Notes under the pieces: model-generated
What the model was told of the DNA's origin: nothing
The model's input: only the letters and a program-made list of their open reading frames with translations
Database searches by the model: none
Assembly: GCA_049514435.1 (NCBI GenBank)
Contig: JBEKVB010000016.1
Location: 44,280-108,279, forward strand
Reading direction: 5' to 3'
Length of the DNA: 64,000 nt
Origin: UBA4810 sp002479215
Lineage (GTDB): Bacteria > Desulfobacterota > Syntrophia > Syntrophales > Smithellaceae
Program-made: the position numbers and the translations under genes
Part shown: piece after piece, positions 52,166 to 59,370 of the stretch
How positions within the stretch are numbered: the stretch's first letter is position 1
How the letters are laid out: the number at the start of each line of letters is the position of its first letter

Positions 52166-52214
52166 CTCAAATTCCAAAAGAAGTGCATCGGAATTTGTTA
52201 GCCGAATTATTCCG
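52166..52214 (+). repeat. Palindromic intergenic repeat, copy 2
   Basis: Arms CAAATTCC (52168-52175) and GGAATTTG (52190-52197) are followed by TTAGCCGAATTATTCCG. It is preceded by GAGACTC, as in the copy at 63513. Arm changes relative to copy 1 are compensated on the other side, so pairing is conserved. Confidence 0.75.
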
Positions 52215-52397
52215 TATAAGCAGGGATACGATACCCAGCCCCTTAGGGCGGAATTTGAGTCAGAGTTTAGCCTCGGTTCGTACCCGTGACTTATAGTATT
52301 TGCCCCGCAGTGTCAAATTATCATTTTATAAATTGATTGTTGCAAGATGGACCTTCAATGATATAATGCCATAGTTTTAAAAAAAGGAGGATAGGCA

Positions 52398-52616
52398 ATG
52401 GCGTCAATGGACTCGTCCAATGAATTCATTAAAGCGTATCAGGAACGTTTTGAGAAAAAAATGAAAGAAAATGAAATCGCTCTTTTGGAGCATTGGAAAG
52501 CACAGCTGGATAAGATCGCCTCGATGAGACCGGAGAGCATTGCTTCTGTGCAAATACAGATAAAAAAGATGGCGGAAATGATGGCCAATAGGATAAAAAT
52601 ATTGAAGAAGGACTAA
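52398..52616 (+). CDS. 72-residue coiled-coil-like protein
   Basis: The ATG has a strong ribosome site (AAAAAGGAGG). The protein is charged and helical throughout (KAYQERFEKKMKENEIALLE, KAQLDKIASMRPE, IKKMAEMMANRIKILKKD) with heptad-like spacing, no signal peptide and no Cys. The next ATG follows 1 bp after its stop, so it is coupled to the HD-domain gene. Family not recognised; probably a small structural or partner protein. Confidence 0.75.
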   Translation: MASMDSSNEFIKAYQERFEKKMKENEIALLEHWKAQLDKIASMRPESIASVQIQIKKMAEMMANRIKILKKD

Positions 52617-52617
52617 A

Positions 52618-53193
52618 ATGGATAGTATTGTGAATTTTTTGTTTGAAGTAGGTATGCTCAACAAAACGCCGCGCAGCGGTTATCAATTTCTGGGAAGCGG
52701 CAGAGAATCGGTGGCGGAACATATTTTGCGCACTATATTTGTCGGCTACAGTCTTTGTAAAATGGACAAGTCGCTCGATGAGTCGCGTGTGTTGAAAATG
52801 TGTTTGTTTCATGATTTGCCTGAAGCCCGCACAGGCGATATGAATTATGTTAACAAAAAATATGTTGAAGTCGATGAGGAAAAAGCCGTGCAGGAATTGA
52901 CCGAAAGTCTTTTTTTCGGCAGCGATATTAAGGCGGTAATTGATGAATTTAGCCGGAAAGAAACAAAAGAAGCGTTGATTGCCCTCGATGCGGATCAGAT
53001 TGCTCTCATATTACAGCTAAAAGAATACGGTGATTTAGGCAATAAATATTCGGAAGAATGGATAAAATATGCGCTGCAAAGATTAAATACAAAAGAAGCA
53101 AAAGAACTGGCTGGGGAAATTATAAAAACGGATTCTTCTAATTGGTGGTTTAAAGAAAAAAGCGACTGGTGGGTGAATGGAAATAAAAAATAA
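52618..53193 (+). CDS. HD-domain phosphohydrolase (YfbR/5'-deoxynucleotidase-like)
   Basis: 191 residues. The HD metal site is complete: His in SVAEHILRTIF, His-Asp in CLFHDLPEARTGDM and Asp in ALDADQIALILQL. The order H...HD...D and the small size fit YfbR-like nucleotidases and HDDC2. It likely removes phosphate from deoxynucleotides in the cytoplasm. The C-terminus is Trp-rich (SSNWWFKEKSDWWVNG), which is also seen in relatives. Coupled to the coiled-coil gene upstream. Confidence 0.85.
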   Translation: MDSIVNFLFEVGMLNKTPRSGYQFLGSGRESVAEHILRTIFVGYSLCKMDKSLDESRVLKMCLFHDLPEARTGDMNYVNKKYVEVDEEKAVQELTESLFFGSDIKAVIDEFSRKETKEALIALDADQIALILQLKEYGDLGNKYSEEWIKYALQRLNTKEAKELAGEIIKTDSSNWWFKEKSDWWVNGNKK

Positions 53194-53222
53194 CGGCGAT
53201 AAAACATCATGAGGTAAGCGAT

Positions 53223-53660
53223 ATGATTCAACGCAGATTATTTTTTTTAGTAATTATCTTCGGTATTATTAATTTAATATCTTGTGGTTCGGAGATTGGC
53301 CAGGTTATTATTTCCCAACCTGATGGGTACAGGCACACATTTGAAGCGAAAGAAAAATTTGTTCTCCTGGCGATTGCCCGTGTTTTTAGGGATAAAAATA
53401 TGGGCATTAATGTTACCATAAATAGAGAAAAACAAACGGTAGAAACAGATTTTATCACTCAAGGTGATTGGCGTACTAAAAGTAGCGCCTATGTCCGGAA
53501 ACTCAACTGGAAAGAAAGTGAAGTATTTCTTTCCGTTACGACGGAGAAAAAAGCCGAAAAGGGTTGGGAGATGCGGCGGCTTTTAAATAAGGCGCAATAC
53601 GATGATTTGTTCGATATAATAGAGTTGAAGATTTATGAGGAAATGGCGAACATCGAATAA
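53223..53660 (+). CDS. Small lipoprotein
   Basis: 145 residues. Signal peptide with lipobox (LVIIFGIINLISCGSE, Cys after LIS). The mature part is beta-rich and charged (TFEAKEKFVLLAIARVFRD, VETDFITQGDWRTK). No family recognised. GAGG lies 10 nt before the ATG. It sits between the HD gene and the enoyl-CoA hydratase-family gene, all on the + strand with short gaps. Confidence 0.7.
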   Translation: MIQRRLFFLVIIFGIINLISCGSEIGQVIISQPDGYRHTFEAKEKFVLLAIARVFRDKNMGINVTINREKQTVETDFITQGDWRTKSSAYVRKLNWKESEVFLSVTTEKKAEKGWEMRRLLNKAQYDDLFDIIELKIYEEMANIE

Positions 53661-53697
53661 TAAATATTTTGCCGTTAATCTAGCGATATTCGGATAA

Positions 53698-54780
53698 ATG
53701 CTTTTAGAACAATCCAAAAAAATTACGGAAAATCAAAAATTACCACCGGTGATTTCGCGTCGCGCCAAATCAATAATATCGATAATCCTTAATCGTCCGG
53801 ATACATTGAATAGCCTCAATATAAAAATGATTGACGTTATTGCGGGCTATTTGCAGAGCGCAATTGCTGATAAGAAATGTAATTTTATCCTTTTTTACGG
53901 CAACGGCGGCAAGGGATTTTGTGCGGGAGGAGATCTCAGGGAACTGACGCAAAACGTGAGAAAAAATGCATATATCGCAGTGAATCTATTTTTTAAAAAG
54001 GAATATGCGCTTGATCTGATGATTCACAATTCGCCAAAACCTATTGTCGTAATTGCGGATGGAATAACTATGGGCGGGGGCTTGGGGATTGCGGCCGGCG
54101 CCTCTATCGTTATAGCCACGGAGAAGACACGAATGGCCATGCCGGAAACAAAAATAGGATTTTTTCCGGACGTAGGCGCGACGGGCTGGATGTTTACAAA
54201 ATGCCCCAAAGGTTATCCGGAATACCTCGGCCTTACCGGTTATGACATGTCCGGGGTAGAATGTGTTCGCCTGGGCTTGGCTACGCACTTTATGAGCTCT
54301 AAAAATATCCCTGAGTTAATAGAAACATTGGAAAATTTTGATGCGGGAGAAAAATTAAATAAAGATATTTTAAGAAAAGAAATTATCGGGAAAATATCAA
54401 AATTTATCGATTTTAATATTCCCACCAATAAAGATATGGATGAATGGGTGGCAAAATATTTTGCGGGGGAAGCGGATTTAAAAGATATTTTAGCTTCTTT
54501 AGCTAAATGCGGCGAAGAGCAGGAGCTATGCGATGGAGTCTTTGCCAGCATTGCCGAGAGATCCCCGACAGCACTCGTTTTAACTTTGAAATTACTGCGG
54601 CATAATGAAGGAAGACAATTGCCGGAGGTATTTGCTGCCGACCTGAAAGCGGCCATTTTTTTAACGAAGCATCATGATTACATTGAAGGTGTAAGAGCGA
54701 GACTAATCGATAGGGATGATAAGCCCCGCTGGAGACCCGATAAAATTGACCAGGTTGATCTGGCAGATTTTAAGTTATAA
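53698..54780 (+). CDS. Enoyl-CoA hydratase/isomerase family (3-hydroxyisobutyryl-CoA hydrolase type)
   Basis: 360 residues, longer than a simple hydratase and of the ECH_2 type. Motifs: IILNRPDTLNSLNIKMI, GNGGKGFCAGGDLRELTQN (oxyanion loop), GITMGGGLGIAAGAS, AMPETKIGFFPDVGATGWM, and a C-terminal part with SPTALVLTLKLLRHNEG and ARLIDRDDKPRWRPD. ECH_2 enzymes hydrolyse 3-hydroxyacyl-CoA esters, as in valine breakdown. No other genes of that pathway are in the window. The ATG follows the lipoprotein stop by 37 bp. Confidence 0.85.
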   Translation: MLLEQSKKITENQKLPPVISRRAKSIISIILNRPDTLNSLNIKMIDVIAGYLQSAIADKKCNFILFYGNGGKGFCAGGDLRELTQNVRKNAYIAVNLFFKKEYALDLMIHNSPKPIVVIADGITMGGGLGIAAGASIVIATEKTRMAMPETKIGFFPDVGATGWMFTKCPKGYPEYLGLTGYDMSGVECVRLGLATHFMSSKNIPELIETLENFDAGEKLNKDILRKEIIGKISKFIDFNIPTNKDMDEWVAKYFAGEADLKDILASLAKCGEEQELCDGVFASIAERSPTALVLTLKLLRHNEGRQLPEVFAADLKAAIFLTKHHDYIEGVRARLIDRDDKPRWRPDKIDQVDLADFKL

Positions 54781-54791
54781 TTATTTTACGA

Positions 54792-54980
54792 TTACTTTTC
54801 AGCTTTGCGTTTGCCAAAGAAGCCTGTTAAAAAATCCGCATCCTTTGGAGAAAGATCGAATTTGAAGACGGCTTTTTCAATGAGAATCGGTAAAGGCTGA
54901 TTATCCTTTTCCTCTAAGTTACCGGATATCCATTTAATTGCCTTTTTTATATTTTCTCCTTCCGGCATTATATTCGGCAT
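54792..54980 (-). CDS. 62-residue small protein
   Basis: Minus strand, with GGAGG 12 nt before the ATG. The sequence (MPNIMPEGENIKKAIKWISG, NLEEKDNQPLPILIEKAVFK, DADFLTGFFGKRKAEK) is helical and acidic-to-basic, cytoplasmic, without Cys. It matches the style of small conserved proteins in Desulfobacterota. Family not named. Convergent with the gene before it, 11 bp away. Confidence 0.65.
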   Translation of the reverse strand: MPNIMPEGENIKKAIKWISGNLEEKDNQPLPILIEKAVFKFDLSPKDADFLTGFFGKRKAEK

Positions 54981-55197
54981 AATGATGAAAACCTCCTATT
55001 AGTTAAGTATTTCTACATGATCTATATAATAGGCAATTTAACAACAAATTTGGTTATTTTCGTACACTGCCATTATAAGTTCGATTAAAAAATTTACATT
55101 TATGCTATATTTGACTTTAACATTTTGATGACTAAGTTTACATTATTGGACACAAAGAAGCAAATTTATCTTCCCATTAATGAAAGAGGAGGAAATT

Positions 55198-55767
55198 ATG
55201 AAAAAATCTTTTGGAGCGAAAACTCTGCTTTATCCCACTCCCGTCTGGATTATTGGGACATATGATAAAAACGGCAAACCCAACGCGACAACTATAGCCT
55301 GGGGAGGAATATGCAGTTCCCAGCCTCCCTGTGTGGCAATCTCATTGAGGAAAGCCACATACACTTATGGCAATATTATGGAGCGCAAAGCTTTTACGGT
55401 AAACGTTCCCTCTGCCGCGCAGGTAAAAATCGCTGATTACTGCGGCATAGTATCGGGGAAGAATGTGGATAAGTTTTTTATTGCCCGTATTACGGCGGTA
55501 AAGAGCGAAAAAATAGATGCCCCCTACATTCAGGAATTTCCCATGATTGTGGAGTGCCGACTTTTAAGCGCCACGGAAATAGGCATCCATACACACTTCA
55601 TTGGTGAGATTATGGACGTTAAAGTTGACGACAACATGCTGGGAAAAGACGGTTTCCCGGATATTGCAAAGATAAAACCGGTAATTTTTGGGCCGGAAAC
55701 ATTAACTTATCATGGCGTGGGAGAATATTTGGGGCAGGCTTTTTCTGTTGGAAAAGAAATCGGTTAA
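55198..55767 (+). CDS. Flavin reductase-like FMN-binding protein
   Basis: 189 residues from ATG 55198, chosen for the GAGGAGG 7 nt upstream; an ATG at 55180 overlaps that site. Family features: GAKTLLYPTPVWIIGTYDKN, NATTIAWGGICSSQPPCVAISL, RKAFTVNVPSA and GEIMDVKVDD. It resembles flavoredoxin-like FMN proteins of anaerobes, which pass electrons from ferredoxin or NADH. The rubrerythrin gene follows 85 bp later, and both could serve oxidative stress defence. Confidence 0.9.
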   Translation: MKKSFGAKTLLYPTPVWIIGTYDKNGKPNATTIAWGGICSSQPPCVAISLRKATYTYGNIMERKAFTVNVPSAAQVKIADYCGIVSGKNVDKFFIARITAVKSEKIDAPYIQEFPMIVECRLLSATEIGIHTHFIGEIMDVKVDDNMLGKDGFPDIAKIKPVIFGPETLTYHGVGEYLGQAFSVGKEIG

Positions 55768-55852
55768 GATGTTCATAAATATTTTATAGGATATTTCGAA
55801 AAATATCTTAAACAGCAATTAAAATGTAAAAAATGAAAGGAGTTGAGTAAAT

Positions 55853-56431
55853 ATGGGCAAGTCAATTAAAGGAACTAAAACGGAAAAAAATTTATTGGCT
55901 GCATTTGCCGGTGAGTCCCAGGCAAGAAACAGATATACCTACTTTGCCGGTGCGGCGATAAAAGAGGGCTTGGAGCAGATTTCCAGAATCTTTATCGAGA
56001 CAGCGGAAAATGAAAAAGAGCATGCCAAAGTATTTTTTAAACACTTAGAAGGAGGAGATGCAGAGATCACGGCTACATATCCTGCCGGTGTGATAGGGGA
56101 TGCGAAGAAAAATCTGGAAGCGGCAGCGGCGGGAGAGAACATGGAATGGACAACACTGTATGCTAATTTTGCCAAAGTGGCCAAGGAAGAAGGTTTTCCG
56201 GAAGTGGGGCGATCTTTTGAACAAATATCCAAGGTGGAAAAGTTTCATGAGAGCAGATATAGAAAACTCATAAAGAATATCGAAAACAATGAAGTATTCA
56301 AGAAGAAAGCAGCCATTAAATGGCATTGCACTAACTGCGGTTATGTCTATGAAGGAAACGAAGCGCCCAAAGAATGCCCCGCCTGTAAACACCCACAGGC
56401 TTACTATGAGGTTTTAGCGGAAAATTATTAA
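55853..56431 (+). CDS. Rubrerythrin
   Basis: 192 residues. The di-iron domain has Glu ligands in FAGESQARNRYTYFAG and IETAENEKEHAKVFF, and again in AKEEGFPEVGRSFEQI and KVEKFHESRYRKLI. A C-terminal rubredoxin-like domain binds one iron with Cys in HCTNCGYVYEG and ECPACKHPQ. Rubrerythrin reduces hydrogen peroxide in anaerobes. GAAAGGAG lies 10 nt before the ATG. It ends at a repeat-rich spacer. Confidence 0.95.
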   Translation: MGKSIKGTKTEKNLLAAFAGESQARNRYTYFAGAAIKEGLEQISRIFIETAENEKEHAKVFFKHLEGGDAEITATYPAGVIGDAKKNLEAAAAGENMEWTTLYANFAKVAKEEGFPEVGRSFEQISKVEKFHESRYRKLIKNIENNEVFKKKAAIKWHCTNCGYVYEGNEAPKECPACKHPQAYYEVLAENY

Positions 56432-56439
56432 TGACACTC

Positions 56440-56615
56440 GCTGAGAGCGAGTGAAACGAAGCTCGAAGCGCAAGTGGAATTATCCCCGAAGCGAAGCGAA
56501 TGGGGATAATGAGCACATTAAGGATTTCCAAGCGAGAAGCGCCGTGGTAAAACGATTAAACCGAAGATTGTCCCTGCCACCTAACGGTGGCGGGATAATT
56601 CGCTCTAAGATTTTT
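56440..56615 (+). repeat. Composite intergenic repeat, copy 1
   Basis: Three palindromes follow rubrerythrin: CACTCGCT/AGCGAGTG near 56435, ATTATCCCC (56479-56487) with GGGGATAAT (56502-56510), and GCCACC/GGTGGC near 56576. The last block, TGCCACCTAACGGTGGCGGG followed by ATAATTCGCTCTAAGATTTT, recurs almost unchanged at 58592-58633. The spacer (371 bp to the zinc-ribbon gene) holds only one doubtful small frame. Confidence 0.75.
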
Positions 56616-56706
56616 GCTTATCTCTGGTAAGAGTAAGGCCGTGAATGAGCCAAACTATCAAGAGAGCAACTATTATACTTCCAAGGAGGGTGTCTGTTGT
56701 TGTCAT
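56605..56706 (-). CDS. Possible 33-residue single-pass membrane peptide
   Basis: Minus-strand frame beginning MTTTDTLLGSIIVALLIVWL and ending IHGLTLTRDKQKS, with one hydrophobic helix. There is no clear ribosome site, and its last codons lie in the conserved repeat block. It resembles small membrane peptides but may be chance. Confidence 0.3.
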   Translation of the reverse strand: MTTTDTLLGSIIVALLIVWLIHGLTLTRDKQKS

Positions 56707-56802
56707 AATGATACTTAATTGATTATTATAGTTGGAAATATTTGTAAACCACAGCAGGCCTCCATTTTTAGTTGCATTGCCGTGATCCTTACCGAGTTCA
56801 TC

Positions 56803-57360
56803 TCACATTTGCTTCAGATACGTTATCAGTTCGTTGGCCGCCTGTAAGGCGGCTTCCGCCTCATTTTTGTTTGCGTGCCCACCTTTGTGGACGATTGAGT
56901 TCCGTTTCTCGGAGGCGCTTTTGAACTGTGGCCAAAACGACTGCTTTTCGAGCTCCGTACCGGTGAGGACGTTGTAGAGCTTTCGGTGCTTGTTGTTCGC
57001 GAGGTTATTTCCGTTCATAAGGTCGTCTACAGCTTCGCCCAGTGGTTCCAGTTTCTTGGCTGCATACGCAGCGTCGAACGCGCGTTCAGTAGCAACCTCG
57101 CACGCCATGTGTGAAGTCACGACGGCAATGTTGAAGTGTCCCTGATCGATAAGGCTTTGCGCTATGGTCAGCAGCGCCTTCGGGTACGTGACTAGGGTAG
57201 CCGTGACGATAGCCGAAAGAACAATCGAATCCGTCAACTCAACCGAGAAGTTCCTGCGAGTCGAACCGCAATTCGGGCACGGTTGGCGTTTTTCGACAGG
57301 AGTGTTAGTCGGCTCAGTGATCGTTTCACCACAGTTTCCGCAGACAGTTGACTCTGCCAT
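56803..57360 (-). CDS. Zinc-ribbon protein with HEPN-like domain
   Basis: 185 residues. Two CxxC pairs at the N-terminus (VCGNCGE and PCPNCGS) form a zinc ribbon. The helical remainder has ALLTIAQSLIDQGHFNIAVV, VTSHMACEVATERAFDAAY and the RX4H motif in SEKRNSIVHKG, followed by a helix to the end. RX4-6H is the catalytic motif of HEPN RNases, but DUF4145-like HEPN proteins often lack proven activity. No MNT partner or toxin-antitoxin neighbour is seen. Base composition is more GC-rich than around it, suggesting recent arrival. Confidence 0.65.
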   Translation of the reverse strand: MAESTVCGNCGETITEPTNTPVEKRQPCPNCGSTRRNFSVELTDSIVLSAIVTATLVTYPKALLTIAQSLIDQGHFNIAVVTSHMACEVATERAFDAAYAAKKLEPLGEAVDDLMNGNNLANNKHRKLYNVLTGTELEKQSFWPQFKSASEKRNSIVHKGGHANKNEAEAALQAANELITYLKQM

Positions 57361-57528
57361 AGCTTACTTTCTTTGCCTAATAAAACGACAATTAATGTCT
57401 GAAATTCGCTTTTTCCGATAAATTTGCATATTATAATAGCACTATTCATTTTTTTTAAAAGAGGGAATACACCGCCTCATTTATTACGGATTGAAACCTC
57501 GTATTTTCGTTGATCTTATCGATTGTTC

Positions 57529-57915
57529 TCATGGCTTTTTGATCTCCTTACAGGATTTTCTTTGTAGTACATCAATCCACGAGTCAGGACGGATACGTTG
57601 CGGGCCACTACCAGGGCCAATCCAAAAGTGGTAATGACAGTCTAAGTCAACTTCCAACCCCTTAGTGTCAGAGTCAATATTGAAAGTATATTTACCCTCC
57701 CCCGTCAAGACTATGAAGACGAAATATCTCTTACAATACCCGTACCCTAGAACGAAGCAGTCCTCATGGAGTGGCCCAAAGTAATAGTCCCCATCTTTCG
57801 TCGTGCAGAAGTACGTAGCTTTAAATCCATTGAACATTCGGGTTTTTTCCCCGGCTTGAACTATTCCCGCGAACAACAGTCCAAACGCAACCAATAGAAT
57901 TGCTAGCTTTTTCAT
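57529..57915 (-). CDS. Small secreted hypothetical protein
   Basis: 128 residues. Signal peptide (KLAILLVAFGLLFAGIVQAG, cut after QAG) and a GAGGAG site 10 nt before the ATG. The mature part is beta-rich with four Cys (YFCTTKDGDYYFG, EDCFVLGYGYCKRYFVF, DCHYHFWIG, KSCKEIKKP) that could pair in the periplasm. No family recognised. It stands alone between the zinc-ribbon gene and a membrane stub. Confidence 0.6.
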   Translation of the reverse strand: MKKLAILLVAFGLLFAGIVQAGEKTRMFNGFKATYFCTTKDGDYYFGPLHEDCFVLGYGYCKRYFVFIVLTGEGKYTFNIDSDTKGLEVDLDCHYHFWIGPGSGPQRIRPDSWIDVLQRKSCKEIKKP

Positions 57916-58004
57916 CTCTCTCAGCTCCTCAATTTGTTTTTGCTTTTTTCTTCATCATCCTCATTTGGAAGTTCTTCCGTTCCTGATTCCAAGTCCAACT
58001 ATCT

Positions 58005-58208
58005 TCAAAGACTCGTATCTATGAGGCCGCTTGACTTCCATGTTGAAAGGCGGGTCAGGCTGAAATGAGTATCCAATATTTGAATAAATCTGTGGCTTTC
58101 ATCATAGAGCGAATAAAGATAATAAAGAACAATGATGGGTATTAAGGCAGCTCCAACAAATATAATGGCAAATCTACGTAACAGTGGTTTTGATTTTAAT
58201 TCTATCAT
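58005..58208 (-). CDS. 67-residue membrane stub, possibly a truncated sensor N-terminus
   Basis: One hydrophobic helix (AIIFVGAALIPIIVLYYLYSLY) after a basic start, then a short periplasmic-like tail (DESHRFIQILDTHFSLTRL) that ends abruptly. The opening KPLLRRFAIIFVGAAL is like the first helix of membrane histidine kinases or GGDEF sensors, so the body may be lost. The region around it is low in coding signal. Confidence 0.35.
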   Translation of the reverse strand: MIELKSKPLLRRFAIIFVGAALIPIIVLYYLYSLYDESHRFIQILDTHFSLTRLSTWKSSGLIDTSL

Positions 58209-58548
58209 TGATGTACTCGCAAACTGTGAAACTTTTTTATGACGTTTTACCTGTTTAGAGTACTGACTATAGCTATTCTAGTTCTGTTTAGAAAGGTGAC
58301 TTTTAATATCTTTAAAAAACAACAACTTGTCTTTTTTTATAGCTATAAACATCATGAAAAGTCAAGAAGCAGATTGCATCAAATCAATTTCACCAAATGA
58401 TGTGAATTGTGTTTATTACTGATTGAAATCATGCATATTCACCAACATTGATGATTTGTGGAGAACAGGAAGTTATCGATTGTCTTGACACTCACTGTCA
58501 GGGCAGGTCTGTTCGTGGCACCAAAGGCTATTGGAAATTATCCCAGGA

Positions 58549-58633
58549 GCGATAATGACACTAGCTGAAAACGAGCACAGCGAAGCTTATCACTGCCACC
58601 TAAAGGTGGCGGGATAATTCGCTCTAAGATTTT
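58549..58633 (+). repeat. Composite intergenic repeat, copy 2
   Basis: GATAATGACACTAGCTGAAA and the block TGCCACCTAAAGGTGGCGGG followed by ATAATTCGCTCTAAGATTTT repeat the element at 56440-56615 in shorter form. The rest of the 531-bp spacer 58209-58739 is AT-rich with no gene that I can support. Confidence 0.75.
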
Positions 58634-58739
58634 CCGGGCACTACGTTTCGGAAAATCAAGGCTCATTAAGTTTGTTCCTCTTGACAGCTAAGTGAAAATA
58701 CCCTAGATTGACGCAGTTTTTTTAAGGAGTTCATTTTTT

Positions 58740-59363
58740 ATGACGTCCAAAAAGCAACGCCGGGCAGAAGAAGCAAAGGGAAGGAAAAAAAAGAAATCTA
58801 CGAGGATTCTTTATTTTTCTATTATACTCGGCGGAATAGTTGCTTTATTGGTTTTTTTCTTTGTGATTTTATTTAACGCCCTGTTTCCGCCGGTGGATAT
58901 GGATTCCCTGAAAAAGAAAGAAAAACAAATAGCTATAATATATTTTTCCGATCCGCAGGAGAGGTTTTTAATGCCGGAGAAACGTTATGTGATTAAAGAA
59001 GAAGATCCGGCCATGCAGGCAAGAGAAATTGTTAAGGCTCTGCTCGAAGGTTCGAAAGAAGGGCTGGTTAATACATTTCCCGCCGGTGTTACCATAAGAG
59101 ACGTAAAAGTGGATGACGGGGGTACTGCTTATGTTAACTTCAACAAAAATCTTATCAAACTGCATCCGGGCGGCTCTACGGCGGAAATGGCGTCAATCTA
59201 TTCCTTGACCAATTCGATAACTGAAAATGTCCCGGAGGTAAAAAAAGTCAAGATATTAATGGAAGGTAAGGAGCTGTTATCTATCAAAGGTCATATTTCC
59301 ACGAAGAATGCTTTTCGTCCCGATCCGGAACTCTTCGCTCCGGCGCAAGAGAAGAGAAGCTGA
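58740..59363 (+). CDS. GerMN-domain membrane-anchored protein
   Basis: 207 residues. A basic start (KKQRRAEEAKGRKKKKS) and one transmembrane helix (ILYFSIILGGIVALLVFFFV) are followed by a GerMN domain: RYVIKEEDPAMQAREIVKAL, LVNTFPAGVTIRDVKVDDGG, TAYVNFNKNLIKLHPGGSTA and NVPEVKKVKILMEG. GerMN domains are found in periplasmic or surface proteins such as GerM and LpqB. It lies 7 bp before the EF-G gene, an unusual partner. Function unknown. Confidence 0.85.
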   Translation: MTSKKQRRAEEAKGRKKKKSTRILYFSIILGGIVALLVFFFVILFNALFPPVDMDSLKKKEKQIAIIYFSDPQERFLMPEKRYVIKEEDPAMQAREIVKALLEGSKEGLVNTFPAGVTIRDVKVDDGGTAYVNFNKNLIKLHPGGSTAEMASIYSLTNSITENVPEVKKVKILMEGKELLSIKGHISTKNAFRPDPELFAPAQEKRS

Positions 59364-59370
59364 TTTTCCT

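Noticed and set aside
52093..52214. CRISPR array
   Set aside because: Two hairpin units with differing arms and no regular spacers; no cas gene in the window.
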